Program-made: the position numbers and the translations under genes
Shown: one piece after another, positions 1 through 13,711 of the stretch
Numbering within the stretch: position 1 is the stretch's first letter
Layout of the letters: each line of letters begins with the position of its first letter
Assembly: GCF_008728515.1 (NCBI RefSeq)
Contig: NC_044984.1
Coordinates: forward strand, 94,473,181 to 94,537,180
From: Papio anubis
Taxonomy: Eukaryota; Chordata; Mammalia; Primates; Cercopithecidae
DNA length: 64,000 nt
Reading direction: 5' to 3'
The notes under the pieces: model-generated
What the model was told of the DNA's origin: nothing
What the model saw: only the letters and a program-made list of their open reading frames with translations
Databases searched by the model: none

Positions 1-764
1 AATGTTGGCAATGAAAACTTAAAATGAAAAAAAAAATTGTAAACCTTTAAATTTAATCAGGTACCAACATAGAAATGACAAACATTGGTAAAAAATGTGT
101 AAACAGAAATGTGTAAACAGAAAAACTTAACCATTTTTTAAATGTCCTAGAAAACTATGATCTCTAGTTTGGTTTTTCTCACTTGTGTGAATGCTAAATA
201 CTAACAAAAGGCAAAAATGGGTATAAGGTCAAATTAATTTGGTCACAATAATCATATTTTTTTTCTTTTCATTATTTGGGAGACAGAATCTACCAATACT
301 AGACCGTTAAGAGCCTATGAAATCTGGAATCTTATAATTTAGCTAAACGTACTCTTATTCTTAGCTTCATACTCTTTTCATTCTTAGCGTCATACTCTTT
401 TCTAATTTTTAAATATATAAATCATTTAAAAATTTAAAACATTAATAACTTGTTTTTGTCACAACTAACAAAATAGCACAAACACATGTCCTCTGTACCC
501 TGATTTTTTAAGTTTTAAATTGGTTATTTGGAAAACTGTCAATTTCTAAAAATTATGATTTCTAAAAATCTACATAAATCTCAATATACACTGTATAACT
601 ATATTCTCTGGCAATTCTACTTTCTTAGTAAAATACTGCCAGGAGAAAAATACCAATCTCTTCATCTCATTTCTTGTTAACAAATAAAAACAAAACTAAA
701 CTAAATAAATGACCTATATAATTTGAAAACAACACATATCTTTTAAAGAAGCTATTATACACAC
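1..764. other. Intron 9 sequence, nothing recognised
   Basis: AT-rich sequence after the exon 9 donor. No exon, repeat family or structured element could be identified. Confidence 0.6.
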
Positions 765-848
765 CTGCTTTATGATAAGGATAATAATCTATAGTTAGCT
801 GTGTAAAAGAGAGTTGCATTGCCCCTCCAGTAATACGTCTGTTTGACT
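765..848 (-). CDS. BLTP3B: BLTP3B exon 9, last exon in the window
   Basis: 84 nt encode residues 341-368 plus one base of Gly369 (ESNRRITGGAMQLSFTQLTI then DYYPYHKAG). The acceptor is CTTTTTTATCCCAG and the donor GCAG/GTGTGT. The exon 8 G plus AG restores Glu341, which confirms phase. DYYPYH is a strongly conserved motif between BLTP3A and BLTP3B. No exon 10 candidate was found below position 764. Confidence 0.94.
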
Positions 849-3800
849 CTGGGATAAAAAAGAGGAAAAAAAATATTAAGTAAATTATCAGAAAGATTTA
901 ATTTACCACAAAAAAATTTTACAGTACTTGGAGTCCAAGTAGTAATAACTATCTCTCTTTTATGACAGCACATTAAGGATTTTAGGAAATATAATTCAAT
1001 CCGATGAGTATTTACTGAATCCCCCTCATTCATAAGGCACTAGGATAAAAGGTAAGAATATAATAGCAAAATCCCTGCCCTGGTAGAGTTCAGAGATGAT
1101 ACTAGCAGAACTTTCGTATTGACAAGGCCTCCCCTTATGTCAGGCATTGTTTTAAATACTTTAGGTATACTTACTCATTTGCTTTTCATAACAACCCCAT
1201 TTGATAGGTACAATCATTATTATCTCCATCTTCCAGATAAGGAAACTGAGGCACAAAGAGGCCAAGGACATACAGCTAGTTAAGTGCAAAGCTTGGAATT
1301 GAACCCAGGAAATGTTAAACACTATACCATATCATCCTATCTCTTATTGAAAAGGAAATTAAGGCCGGGCGTGGTGGCTCACGCCTGTAATCCCAGCACT
1401 TTGGGAGGCCAAGGCGGGTGAATCACAGGTTCGAGACCAGCCTGGCCAACATAGTGAAACTCCCATCTCTACTAAAAATACAAAAATTAGCCGGGCATGG
1501 TGGCACGCCCCTGTAGTCCCAGCTACTTGGGAGACTGAGGCAGGAGAATCGCTTGAACCCGGGAGGCAGAGGTTGCAGTGAGTTGAGATCGAGCCACTGA
1601 ACTCCAGCCTGGGCAACAGAGTGAGACCCCATCTCAAAAAAAAAGAGAAAGAAAAGGAAATTAAAAAGTCTGTTAGGTTAGGTAAGTTGTCCAAAGTCAG
1701 CAGCTACAGTCAGTCAAAAGTAGATTACAAATCGGTGTAACGTGAACATAAATATCAAATTTTAAAACAAAATGGGCAAATCAATCAGAAGAAAGAAAAA
1801 TACAAACTGAAACATAGCTATGTATACACTCCCTATATTAATTTATAAAATCCATTTTATCTCAACTAGTAGAATTTCCAGCACAGGTCTACAATCCCTT
1901 ATGTAAAACCTTTGGAAAGCCAAATGTTTCATAATTCAAATTTCATGACACTAATATGATATGGTATATACAGGATATACCATGCAACACCCGCAGCAGG
2001 TTCTGAGGCAGCACTAATAAAAACAGCAAAACATAAATATTTATAAGAAGTAGGCAAAGAATAAAAAAACAATATATTGCTGTAAGTCAGGTTTTGCCAC
2101 CAAGTGAGTTTTTCACAAACATAACATTTCAGAGCCTTTTGGATTTCAGAATAGTAGTGATTACAGACCTGTACTATTAAGGAGATATTTTGGTGGAAAG
2201 GTTTTCCTCCTAAATAAAATCATTCAATTTATTCTATGAGGGAATAGTGAGGAATATAAGGCCTTAGAAAACACTTTCTCCATTCTCATTATTATTACTT
2301 AATCTAGACTACCTCATTTTCTTAGTTTGGTTTGTTCTAACTTTTCTGGATTTTCCTTTCAAATCTCTAAAGTAAAAGATGCCAACTACAAGTCAAATGA
2401 CACAATGGTGGTCAGAAGAAAAGATAACAAATCCCTCCACAAACCCCAAATCTTCCTCACCTTTGCCTCTCCAACCTTTTAGGTTGGAACCTTTTAGGCT
2501 ACCTTGTCTAATGAAGGCAGGGTAACTTCTACTGCTAAGTATCCAGGGTCTCAATATTCACTTTCTCAGCTTAAAAACACATGGCAAAAGTTTTCATAGA
2601 TATAGATCCTGATTCAGATCTAAGGCACAGAGATCAGATAACTCTATTGTTTAAAGGTCTTCAGCTTGATTGTAATGCTCACGAAAGTTTGAGAATTATA
2701 GTCCTTAGGTAGGCCTATAAGGTAGGTCTGCTGAACTCACCCCCAGGCTTCTAGGCTAGGGATACTCTCCAGCAGAGAAATAAAAATGCCCAGCACCTAG
2801 ATTACAAAACTACGTATTTTCAGAGTGGCAACGGGCAGCTTCCTGATTACCCTGTTATGTCTACTAAATAAGGAAAAATAACAGGGACAAAAACTAAAAG
2901 AAAATTCCTAACTGGAATTTTGCTTCCTAATCACATTTTGGAAGGATGGGAGGAGAGGTGGTCATAAAATATGTCAAACAGCCGCACAGTTGTGCTTCTA
3001 TTCAAAATAGGCAGAAAAACTACAATGCTGAAACACATCTAAAAATAATTATGAATTAAGTATGGACTAAAATTTAATTTGGAGACAATATCAACATTAT
3101 GAAAAAGTTAATTCAAAGGCAAGTCTAATATTTCATTATCCTCCTAGAGCATCATCTATTCAGTCTTTGATTTTTTTAAAGCTAATTTTATTGTTAGCAT
3201 TGATAGCTAACAAATAATTAAGCTTAAGTACTAAGCAAAATAAAATTTCATACCAATATATGCTTCTAATTGTGCCTTTCATCTATATATTCATATGAAC
3301 ACAATTATGACAAATTACCTTACAGGACATCCTACACAAGAGATTTAATAAACAATTCAGTTTTGTAGTCAATTCTAGAAAAACCAAAATAGTTTGGAAT
3401 AAGCAAATTATTTTACCTTTTTCTTTAGCATGAATGTCATCACATATGTGTAGATCTAGATGAGAAATCACTAAATGATGGGAGGTTTCTTTAACATCAA
3501 AGTCATTGAATAGTTTTACAATTGCATCATTTACATCAGGAGCATTTGAAGTTTGTGTTGTCTTCACTTGCTGGGCAGATGCGACTACTGTAGAGCTCTA
3601 AAAAGATTCGAAACTGCCTTATCACTGCCAATTTAAATACTATAAATTTCACACACAAAAAAATCTAAATATTTTCAGTTGAAAAGTCATGAAAAATAAC
3701 CATAATACATTTTATTTTTCATCAATAATATATTTTCCCTAAAATATTTTCTGAATAACCTAAAAATAAAACTAAAATTTAAAAACTGTAAAACTAGGCT

Positions 3801-6800
3801 CACGCCCGTAATCACAACACTTTGCGAGGCCGAGGCAGGCAAATCATCTGAGGTCAGGAATTCGAGACCAGCCTCGCTAACATGCTGAAACCCTATTTCT
3901 ACTAAAAATACAAAAAATTAGCCGGGCGTGGTGCCACATGCCTGTAATCCCACCTACTTGGGAGGCTGAGGCAGGATAATCGCTTGAACCCAGGAGACGG
4001 TGGTTGCAGTGAGCCGAGATTGCGCCACTGCACTCCAGCCTGGGCAACAGGGCGAGACTCCATCTCAAAAAAAAAAAAAAAAACTGTAAAACTATACACA
4101 AATCAAATATGAATCCAATATGTCTCAGTAAATATCTGAAGTTATATTTAACATATTTATAGCCGTTTAGAAAATGTAGTTAACTCTTAAAGGCAGTTTG
4201 AGTATTACTAGTTATATATATTAAAAAGAAAACAAATGTGGGCCCTGTATACACTGTTATATATCTGATACGGTTTGGTTCTGTGTCCCACCCAAATCTC
4301 ATCTTGAATGGTAGTCCCACAATTCCCACATGTTGTGGGAGAGACCTGGTGGGAGATAATTCAATCACGGGGGCAGTTTCTCCCATACTGTTCTCGTAGT
4401 AGTAAGTCTCACGAGATCTGAAGGTTTTATCAGGAGTTTCCGCTTTTGCAGCTTCCTCATTCTTGCCTTGATTGCTGCCATCCCTGTAAAATGGGACTTG
4501 ATCCTCCTTGTCTTTCACCATGATTATGAGGCTGCCCTAGCCACATGGAACTGCAAGTCCAATTAAACCTCTTTCTTTTGTAAATTGCCCTGTCTCAGGT
4601 ATGTCTTTATCAGCAGTCTGAAAAGAGACTAATTGGATAGCCCGTAGCACATCTTTGTAGAAGCCCATGTGATATTATTTAGTACTCTAAGTGCTCTGGT
4701 GCCTCTCCTAAAATATGTGGTGTGTTCTTTCAACTTGAATAACTAAAGAAGCCAGAAAGGAGACAGGATTTATAAATAGGCTGTGAGTTCAAATATTTTT
4801 CTCCCTAAAGAAAAATACTATAGAACACTGTTGACATATAAAAATATATATGAACCTCTAATAGCCTAAAATGATTTTGTATACATAACTATAATGTAAG
4901 ATTATCTGACATATGAGCCACAAAACTGTACATGAATTTTTATAATTATGATAAAGGAGACCAAATTGTCCACTTTAAAAATTAACAATGTTCAAATTTA
5001 GAACAAGTTATTAATGAAAGATAGTTAAAGAAAATCAAAGTATACGTATTTTGTATGTATATATATTTACATATATTACATCTATGAAGAACTATGATCA
5101 TACTGTAAAAGAACTGCAAAGTATAATTAGTAAATGAGAATCTCTTCATGCAAATGATTGCAGCCCACAGTAAGTAAACAGAAAGGTGAAATATAGCTGT
5201 AAAACGTTAAATACTATAGACTCCAGAAAACTTTTTATGAATTAATTGTTAAACTGATGTCAAACAATTTTTCTCCTGCTATTCCCATTTTCAAAGCTAT
5301 AACAAGACTGTATTTATGTCTATGATGGTGCTATTTAAAATACTCTCTAGTACTTCTTTCATTATGTTTTCTCTCTTCATCAAGATAAATACTGACAAAA
5401 ATAAAAATATAAACATTAATCTCCCTACAAACCTTTTTCTTAATACTATGGTAAAGTCAGGTTTTCGGGTGTTATTTCTGGAAGAAAAAAAAATAGCCAC
5501 TATAAGTTCTCTGCCTTATGAATAATCCTTTTTTTTTTTTTGGGCAAAGTCTCGCTCTATTACCCAGGCTGGAGTATAATGGCATGATCTCGGCTCAATG
5601 CAACGTCTGCCTGCCGGGTTCAAGCGATTCTCCTGTCTCAGCCTCCCAAGTAGCTGGGATTACAAGCATGCACCATCACGCCTGGCTTTTTTTTTTTTTT
5701 TTTTTTTTTGAGACAGAATCTTACTCTGTCGCCCAGGCTGGAGTGTAATGGCATGATCGTGGCTCACTGCAACCTCTGCGTCCCAGTTCAAGAGATTCTC
5801 CTGCCTCGGCCTCTCAAGTAGCTGGGACTACAGACGCCTGCTACCACGCCTGGCTAATTTTTGTATTTTTTTAGTAGAGACGGGGTTTCACCATGTTGGC
5901 CAGGCTGGTCTCGAACTCCTGACCTTTGGATCCGCCCACTTTGGCTTCCCAAAGTGCTGGGATTACAGGCATGAGCCACAGTTCCTGGCCCCTAATTTTG
6001 TATTTCGTTTTTTGTTGTTGTTTTTTTTTTTTTTTGAGATGGAGTCTCGCTCTGTCACCCAGACTGGAGTGCACTGGTGCAATCTGGGCTCGCTGCAAGC
6101 TCTGCCTCCGGCGTTCACGCCTTTCTCCTGCCTCAGCCTGCCAAGTAGCTGGGAGTATAGGCACCCATCACCACGCCCAGCTAATTTTTTTGTGTTTTTA
6201 GTTAGAGACAGGGTTTCACTGTGATAGCCAGGATGGTCTTGATCTGACCTCAGGTGATCCACCCACCTCCCAAAGTGCAGGGATTACAGGCGTGAGCCAC
6301 AGCGCCCGGCCAAATCTTGTTTTTTTTTTTTTTTCAGATGGAGTCAAGACTCCCCAGGACAGAGTGCAGTCGCGCAATCTCAGCTCACTGCAACAACCTC
6401 CGCCTCCCAGGTTCAAGCGATTATCCTGCCTCAGCCTCCTGAGTAGCTGGGATCCCACCAACATGCCTGGCTAATTTTTGTATTTTTAGTACAGGCGGGG
6501 TTTTACCATGTTGGCCAGGCTGGTCCTGAATTTCTGACCTCAAAAGATCCGCCCGCCTCAGTCTCCCATAGGGCTGGTATTACACTGCACCTAGCCCCTA
6601 TGAATAATGTTAACAACTCTTAATTTTCAAAATAGTCTTCTTTCTCTTTTAGAGAAGAATAAAATGAAGCTAAGCAAATACTTATAATAGAAAACAACTG
6701 CCTAGTTGTAAAGATGAGCAAAGAAACAGTTTAACTAACTCACTTTTTGACACGCTGTCTTGGGACCTGAAATAATCAGATTAGGACATTCTGTGTGATA

Positions 6801-9800
6801 TCTGAAGTAGTGACATGATTACTACTACCCAAGAAAGCAATTCTATGGTAACGGTTAAGTATATCCACTATAAAATACTATGGAGCAACAAAACATAATA
6901 GTTTCAAAGACTAAAGACATGGAAGAAACTCGCATATGCCCACTAACTACAACTAGGAAAAAGTACATATGCTGGGGCAAAAAGCTGTAAGAAAATACCT
7001 CAAAATGGTAGCACAGGTTTTATTAGCATAGTGAGATTACAGAATTTTGTCCATGTATCTAGTTTTCCAATCCATATTCCATTTTATATAAACATATCCA
7101 CATATAAGAGCTAGATAGTAATATCAACATTCAATCTATCAGTCTTTAACTACGACCACCATCTCTGTTAATCACAACCTAAGCTACCAAAATCTTCATT
7201 GCAAGCCTTAACAGAATAGTATTTATGTCTATGATTTTATTGTTAAAATACTCTCCTATACTTCTTTCCTTATACTTTTTCAGCTTCAAAATGACTTTTC
7301 TTACCCTCACCTCCCTTAATCAAACCTACTTCCTTCTTCTGCCTTTCCTTATTGGCTAACGGTACTACCAACTATCATTCTAAAGTTCTCAACTTTTCTC
7401 TCTTCCTTATCCTCAACTTACTTAAAAACTTCCACTGGCTCCCAAATGCCCACAGGAAAATGTCCAAATTCTTCAATACATTATACAACATGTTTCATTC
7501 ACTGCAAACTTTTGTTTCAACTCAGGCTACCAGTCCAAGAAAACTATTCTATGTTAGAGCCCAGTGGTTTGCCAAATGTTTAAAATCAGGTCCCCCAGAG
7601 AATTCTGCAGATGCCTCATGGATAATTTATTGGTAGAATAATACAGAGTTCACCTTCACTTCTATATCTGTTTATTTGTTTTTATGACTACAGGCTCTAG
7701 AAAACCTCATTCACATAGATAGATTGGAAGGAAAGCAGTTTTGTTTTAGCCATGTGACTTGATTCTTTCAATGCCTTTGAGTTACCTGCCAGGATTCACA
7801 AAGTGATCTACTATAAAAAATTATTTTTGGCCGGGCGCGGTGGCTCAAGCCTGTAATCCCAGCACTTTGGGAGGCCGAGACGGGCGGATCACGAGGTCAG
7901 GAGATCGAGACCATGCTGGCTAACACGGTGAAACCCCGTCTCTACTAAAAAATACAAAAAATTAGCCGGGCGAGGTGGCGGGCGCCTGTGGTCCCAGCTA
8001 CTTGGGAGGCTGAGGCGGGAGAATGGCGTGAACCCAGGAGGCGGAGCTTGCAGTGAGCTGAGATCCGGCCACTGCACTCCAGCCTGGGCGACAGAGCGAG
8101 ACTCCGTCTCAAAAAAAAAAAAAAAAAAATTATTTTAATAATCTCTAATGGCTGACAATTATTTGATCTTCCTACACATGTGTTGAAAACAACTAAAAAT
8201 CACCTGGTTTGTTCCTTTGTCATTACAGCCATTAATTTCCAACATGAATAGCAATATTTCAAATTGCCACTCTATCTTGTTTCCCAGAGGGGTTTTTACA
8301 AACCCTTTCTGTTCAAATCCTAGTAAGACTGAGGATGAATAATAATGTCTTTCATTTATAAAGTAGGATTAGAGTCATTATGGAAAGGGAAAACCAGTCT
8401 GACATCTTAATGCAACCATATTCTCCGGCAGATCAAGTTTATGAAAGAATACACATCAAGGTGGAATGTGTGGAACTCAATTTCTTTAAAATATAAAACT
8501 TGGAAAACTGTAATATATCCTGAGGCATTTGAACCTCACTCCTAAAAACACTACTCTAGTAACACCAGATTTCTTATCTTTATCAGAAAATATCATGTTC
8601 TTTAAAAGTACGATATTTCTGCAGATTCTATTGTGTCTTCTGAAATACCTTTTCCCCATGTCTGCCTGTGAACTGCTACTCATTTCTAAGACATAATTTC
8701 ATTAACTTCTTTGTGAAACCTTTCCACACCCTGCAAGCAATGAATTAAAACCTCTCTGTGTTTCTGTAGTCCCTACACAGAACCCTTTCCCTTACTTCTT
8801 CATGCTAACATTTATGTTGAACTACAATGATTTGGGGATTTGTTTGGTTTTTTTTTTTTTTTGAAACAGATCTCACTCTGTTACGCAGGCTGAAGTGCAG
8901 TGTTGCAATGGCTTGACCTCTTGGGTTCAAATAATCCTCCTGCCTCAGTCTCCCAAGTAGTTAAGGACTGCAGGTATATGCCACCACCACCACACTTGGG
9001 TGATTTTTAAATTTTTTGTAGAGATGGGACTCAATATATTGCCCAGGCTGGTCTTGAATTACTGGTCTCAAGTAAACCTCCTGCCTCAGCCTCCCAAAGT
9101 GCTGGGATTACAGACATGAGCCCCTGTCTCCCACCTACAAAGATCTGTTTCATATTTAACTCACCCTTATACTCTAGGTCCTTCAGGCCAGGGTCAGATG
9201 ATATTCATTTTTACATCATAGTGTCTACCCCTGCACCTCAGGACATAGTAGGCAGGTAATAGATAATGCCAATGTGATATTCATTGAAAGCCTAGGCCGG
9301 GTGTGGTGGCTCACACCTGTAATTCCAGCACTTTGGGAGGTTGAGATGGGCAGATCACTTGAGACCAGGAGTTCGGGACCAGCATAGTCAACACAATGAA
9401 AGCCCGTCTCTAACAAAATTACAGAACAAATTAGCTGGGAGAGGTGGCACTTGACCCGTAGTCCCAGCTATGTGGGGGGCTGAGGCACAAAAATCACTTG
9501 AACCTGAGAGGTGGAGGTTGCAGTGAGCTGAAATTGTGCCACTGAACTCCAGGCTGAGCTAAAGAGAGACTCTGTCTCAAAAAACAAAGAAAGCCTAAAT
9601 GTATGCCATTCCCATGTACAAAGCTGGATCACCAACAAGCTATATATCTGAGATATATAATACTGTTTCCAAGGAAATAGCTTCATAGGTGTATAATTTT
9701 ATAATATCTAGTTAAGTTTTTACTAGAGGTAGATATAAAAATTCATTTATACTTTGCCTAAAATTATTAAAAATATTATCCATTATAATCATCATTGTCT

Positions 9801-12800
9801 CTTCTATAAAGACCTTGATGTACTGGTACTCAGAACTTACTACTGGGAAAGACTAGAAAAACTTTTCCTCTCCATACCAACTAATAATGCTCCATACAAA
9901 CTAATAATCACTTTTAAGAAGGTGATAAATAGCTCATTATGCTTGTCCCTGTTCTTGCCCCAGCCATCAGACAACTCCAACAGAAGTTTTGTGTTCAATT
10001 TCAGCAATTCCTTACAGCTTTGATTCTCTGCACAATTAACTCTCACATGTCCTCTCTTGCCTATAATTACCCAGGATTTTCCTCATTTGCTTTTACTTTA
10101 GTAGTTCTAAAACTGTATTCTTTTAACTTCCTAAACAGAGGTATTAAAACATCAAATACTTTTATGTCATCATTAACTTTAGTGCCTAATACAGAGCTCT
10201 AAACAAAATAATCAGTAACAGATACAAATACATTTAATATGTTTTCATATAGCTACTACTTATATAAAATTACATAGAAGATATCTAGATAAAGAAGATT
10301 CTTGTACTCAAAGCCTCACAATCTGTTTCTTAAAGAAAATACCAACAAATCCTTCTAATTTTTAAACTACTTTCATGTAAAGTAAGTATTTTTCCTGTTA
10401 ATTTTACAGCATACCTGTGTAGGTTCAGGAGCCATACTCTTCCTTTGTTCTGTTGATTTTTCTATTGCTTCACTAAGAGACTTTGCATATTGTACCATAG
10501 CTTTCAACTGGGAATCAGTTAAAACCCATAATAAGTCATCCAATATTAGAACTAACTTCGTTGCTATGACATTGCAGTCCTTTAACTGTAGGGGAAAAAA
10601 AAAACATGTTTTATAAAATTAAGCCAAGATATAAACCTTGTAATACATTTGTAATCAAAAAACGTTTTCAAAACCTTTTTGAATAGAATTAAATATGGAT
10701 TCTTCCTTCATACAAGAAGTATTTACTGGCCAGGCATGGTGGCTCATGCCTGTAATCTCAGCACTTTGGGAGGCCAAGGCAGGTGGATCACCTGAGGTCA
10801 GGAGGTCGAGACCAGCCTGGCCAACATGGTGGAAACCCTGTCACTACTAGAAATACAAAAATCAGCCAGGTATGGTGGGGGACACCTGTGTAAACCCAGC
10901 TACTTGGGAGGTGGAGGCAGAATTGCTTGAGCCCAGGAGGCAGAGGTTACAGTGAGTGGAGACAGTGCCATTGCACTCCAGCCTGGGTGACAGGGGGAAA
11001 CTCTGTCTCCAAAGAAAAAAAAAAAGGTAGTATTTACTGAGTTCCTATAATATGAAAGGAATATCTCCTACTACTAGAGAAGCAGTGGTAACAAAAGACA
11101 GACAAATCCTTGTACAAATTATATAGCACTTATATAACTTAATTTTGCATTTATAGCTGATAAATTATGTAATTACTTGTATTCAAAGACTCAATAGAAG
11201 AAATGAAATTATAAGACAGTAAATGTTCAACAAATATTTGGCAACTGAGAAATATATTCAATTTACCAAAAATAAAAATGTTTAGGCCAGGCATCGTGGC
11301 TCACACCCATAATACCAGCACTTTGGGAGGTCAAGACAGAAGGAGTGCTTGAAGCCAGGAATTCATGACCAGCCTGGACAACATAGTGAGACCCTATCTC
11401 TACAAAAAAAATTACAGATTAGCTAGGCATGGTGGTGCATGCCTGTAGTCTCAGCTACTTGGGAGGCTAAAGCAGGAGGATCCCTTGAGCCCAGGAGTTC
11501 GAGGCTGCAGTGAGCTAGGACTGTGCCACTGCACTCCAGCCTGGGCAACACAGCAAGACCCCATCTCCAAAAATAAAAATAAAAATAAGGCAGAGGCAGG
11601 AGAATCACGTAAGTCCAGGAGCTCAAGACCAGTCTGGGCAATACAATGAGATCTCATCTCTACAAATAACTTAAAAAATTATTCAGGTACGGTGGTGCGT
11701 GCCTGTAATCCCAGCTACTTGGGAAGCTGAAGTGGGACAATCACTTAAGCCTGGGAAGTCAAGGCTTCAGTGAACCTTGATCATGACACTGCAATCAAGA
11801 CCAGGCAATACAGTGAGAGCTCATCTCAAAAAAAACAAAATAAGATAAAAATAAAAACAACAACAAAAAACCTTTGAAAAATCTATTAAACCTAAGACTG
11901 AAGAACATTATACCAGTTTTCTATAAATATTATCTGAGTAACCATACCTCCTTTTATTTTGCATTATTTTAATATGCCGCTGGTAGTATGCCAATATTTC
12001 ACCTAAGACATTATTTAAAATTTCCTATAGTTAACTAATAGTTAACACACAAATCGAAAAGTCAAATCCAAGAGTTAACACATGAATCCAAAATGTAATC
12101 TTGTTGACTCACCCTTCTTTTAAGTGTGACTCTGATTTTTGATTGGTTGGTTATTAATCGAACAGGAGCACACATAATTTCAAGATGTGAACTTTGGGTG
12201 GCATCTGCCTCTATTCTTATCATCTGCCAATTTATTTCTTTAAAAGTCAAAACCTAAGGAGAACACAGAGATTTAACTTCACTTACTCATACAAAACAGA
12301 ATGAGAAAAATGTAGTTTAAAAACAAAGCAAATATATATTCTCAATTAATTTTCAAATGACATTTTAGATATATTCACCATGTTTTTATTTTTGTAAATT
12401 GTATTATTCCATCAAAGTCAATTACACATCTTCATATTCATATTCATCATATGTAAAGCTGTTAATGCTTTTATTCTAAGCAATTCAGTTAATGTAAAGC
12501 TCAAATGCATTAAATCATGTTACCAAGAAAGAACTAAACAACATATTTTAGTTTGGGGAATTAAAAAATTCAATTCTGAGTAGCTGAGAAGTTAAAATAG
12601 GGCTTTAAATGGAAAGATTTACTACAGTAAAAGCATTAAAATGTGCACATTTTGTAACTGAATGACTAAATGTAATACAGAGAGCTGGGTGCAATGGTTC
12701 AGGCCTGTAATCCCAGCACTATGGGAGGCCAAGGCAGGTGGACAGCTTGAGCCCAGTATAAGACCAGACTGGGCAACATAGCAAAACCCTGTCTCTACCA

Positions 12801-13666
12801 AAAATACAAAAATTGGGCAGGTGCAGTAGTACATGCCTTTAGTCCCAGCTACTCAAGATGCTGAGGTGGGAGGATCACCTGAGCCCAGGGAGGTCAAGGC
12901 TGCAGTGAGCCGTGACTGCGCCACTGCACTCTGGCCTGGGCTACAGAGTGAGACCCTGTCTCCCCCTCACCCTCCCCCAAAAAAGTAATATAGAGAAATG
13001 CAAAGTTAAAAGGCAACCATGAGATGTGATTTCTTTAATCGTTCTCTTTTACTTGTCACTACATGAAACATTTGAAAAAGAAAGAAAAAAAATGTTACCT
13101 CTCCTCTCTGTGGATCCTGAATACGAGTAAATCTTAAATCTCCATGTTCCCAGTGTGCATTTACACTATAGATCCGAAGCTGAGAAAGTTCAAATGAAGC
13201 ATTGAAGGCTTTTGCTCCAATTCTGATGACTATAGAATTTACAGAAACAGTAATTCCCTCAACTACTTTTTCAGCAAAGCTGTATTCACTGGAAAAACAA
13301 AGTAAAATAAAATACATTAATGACAAAACTAATCTTTAAAAGTTCTATTAATATTTGCACATTGCTGGTAGGGGACGGTGGCTCACACCTGTAATCCTAG
13401 CACTTTGGGAGGCTGAGGCAGGCAGATTACTTGAGGCCAGGAGTTCAAGACCAGGCTGGCCAACACAGTGAAACCCCATCTCTACTTAAAAAAAAAACAC
13501 ACACACAAAAAATTAGCTGGGCACAGTGGCATATGCCTGTAATCTCAGCTACTTGGGAGACTGAGGCACGAGAATCACCTGAACATAGGAGGTGGAGGTT
13601 GTGGTGAGCTGAGATCGCAACAATGCATTCCAGCCTGGGTGACAGAGAAAGACTCTTTCTAAAAAT

Positions 13667-13711
<45 letters not shown>

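Noticed and set aside
1..764. BLTP3B exon 10
   Set aside because: Searched the minus strand for the expected continuation after HKAG with an AG acceptor; none found, so it is probably outside the window.
4180..4521. 113-residue minus-strand ORF
   Set aside because: It lies inside a MaLR LTR and has no gene likeness; chance open frame.
5518..6600. Regularly repeated units resembling an array
   Set aside because: They are nested Alu copies of about 300 bp, not CRISPR or satellite DNA.
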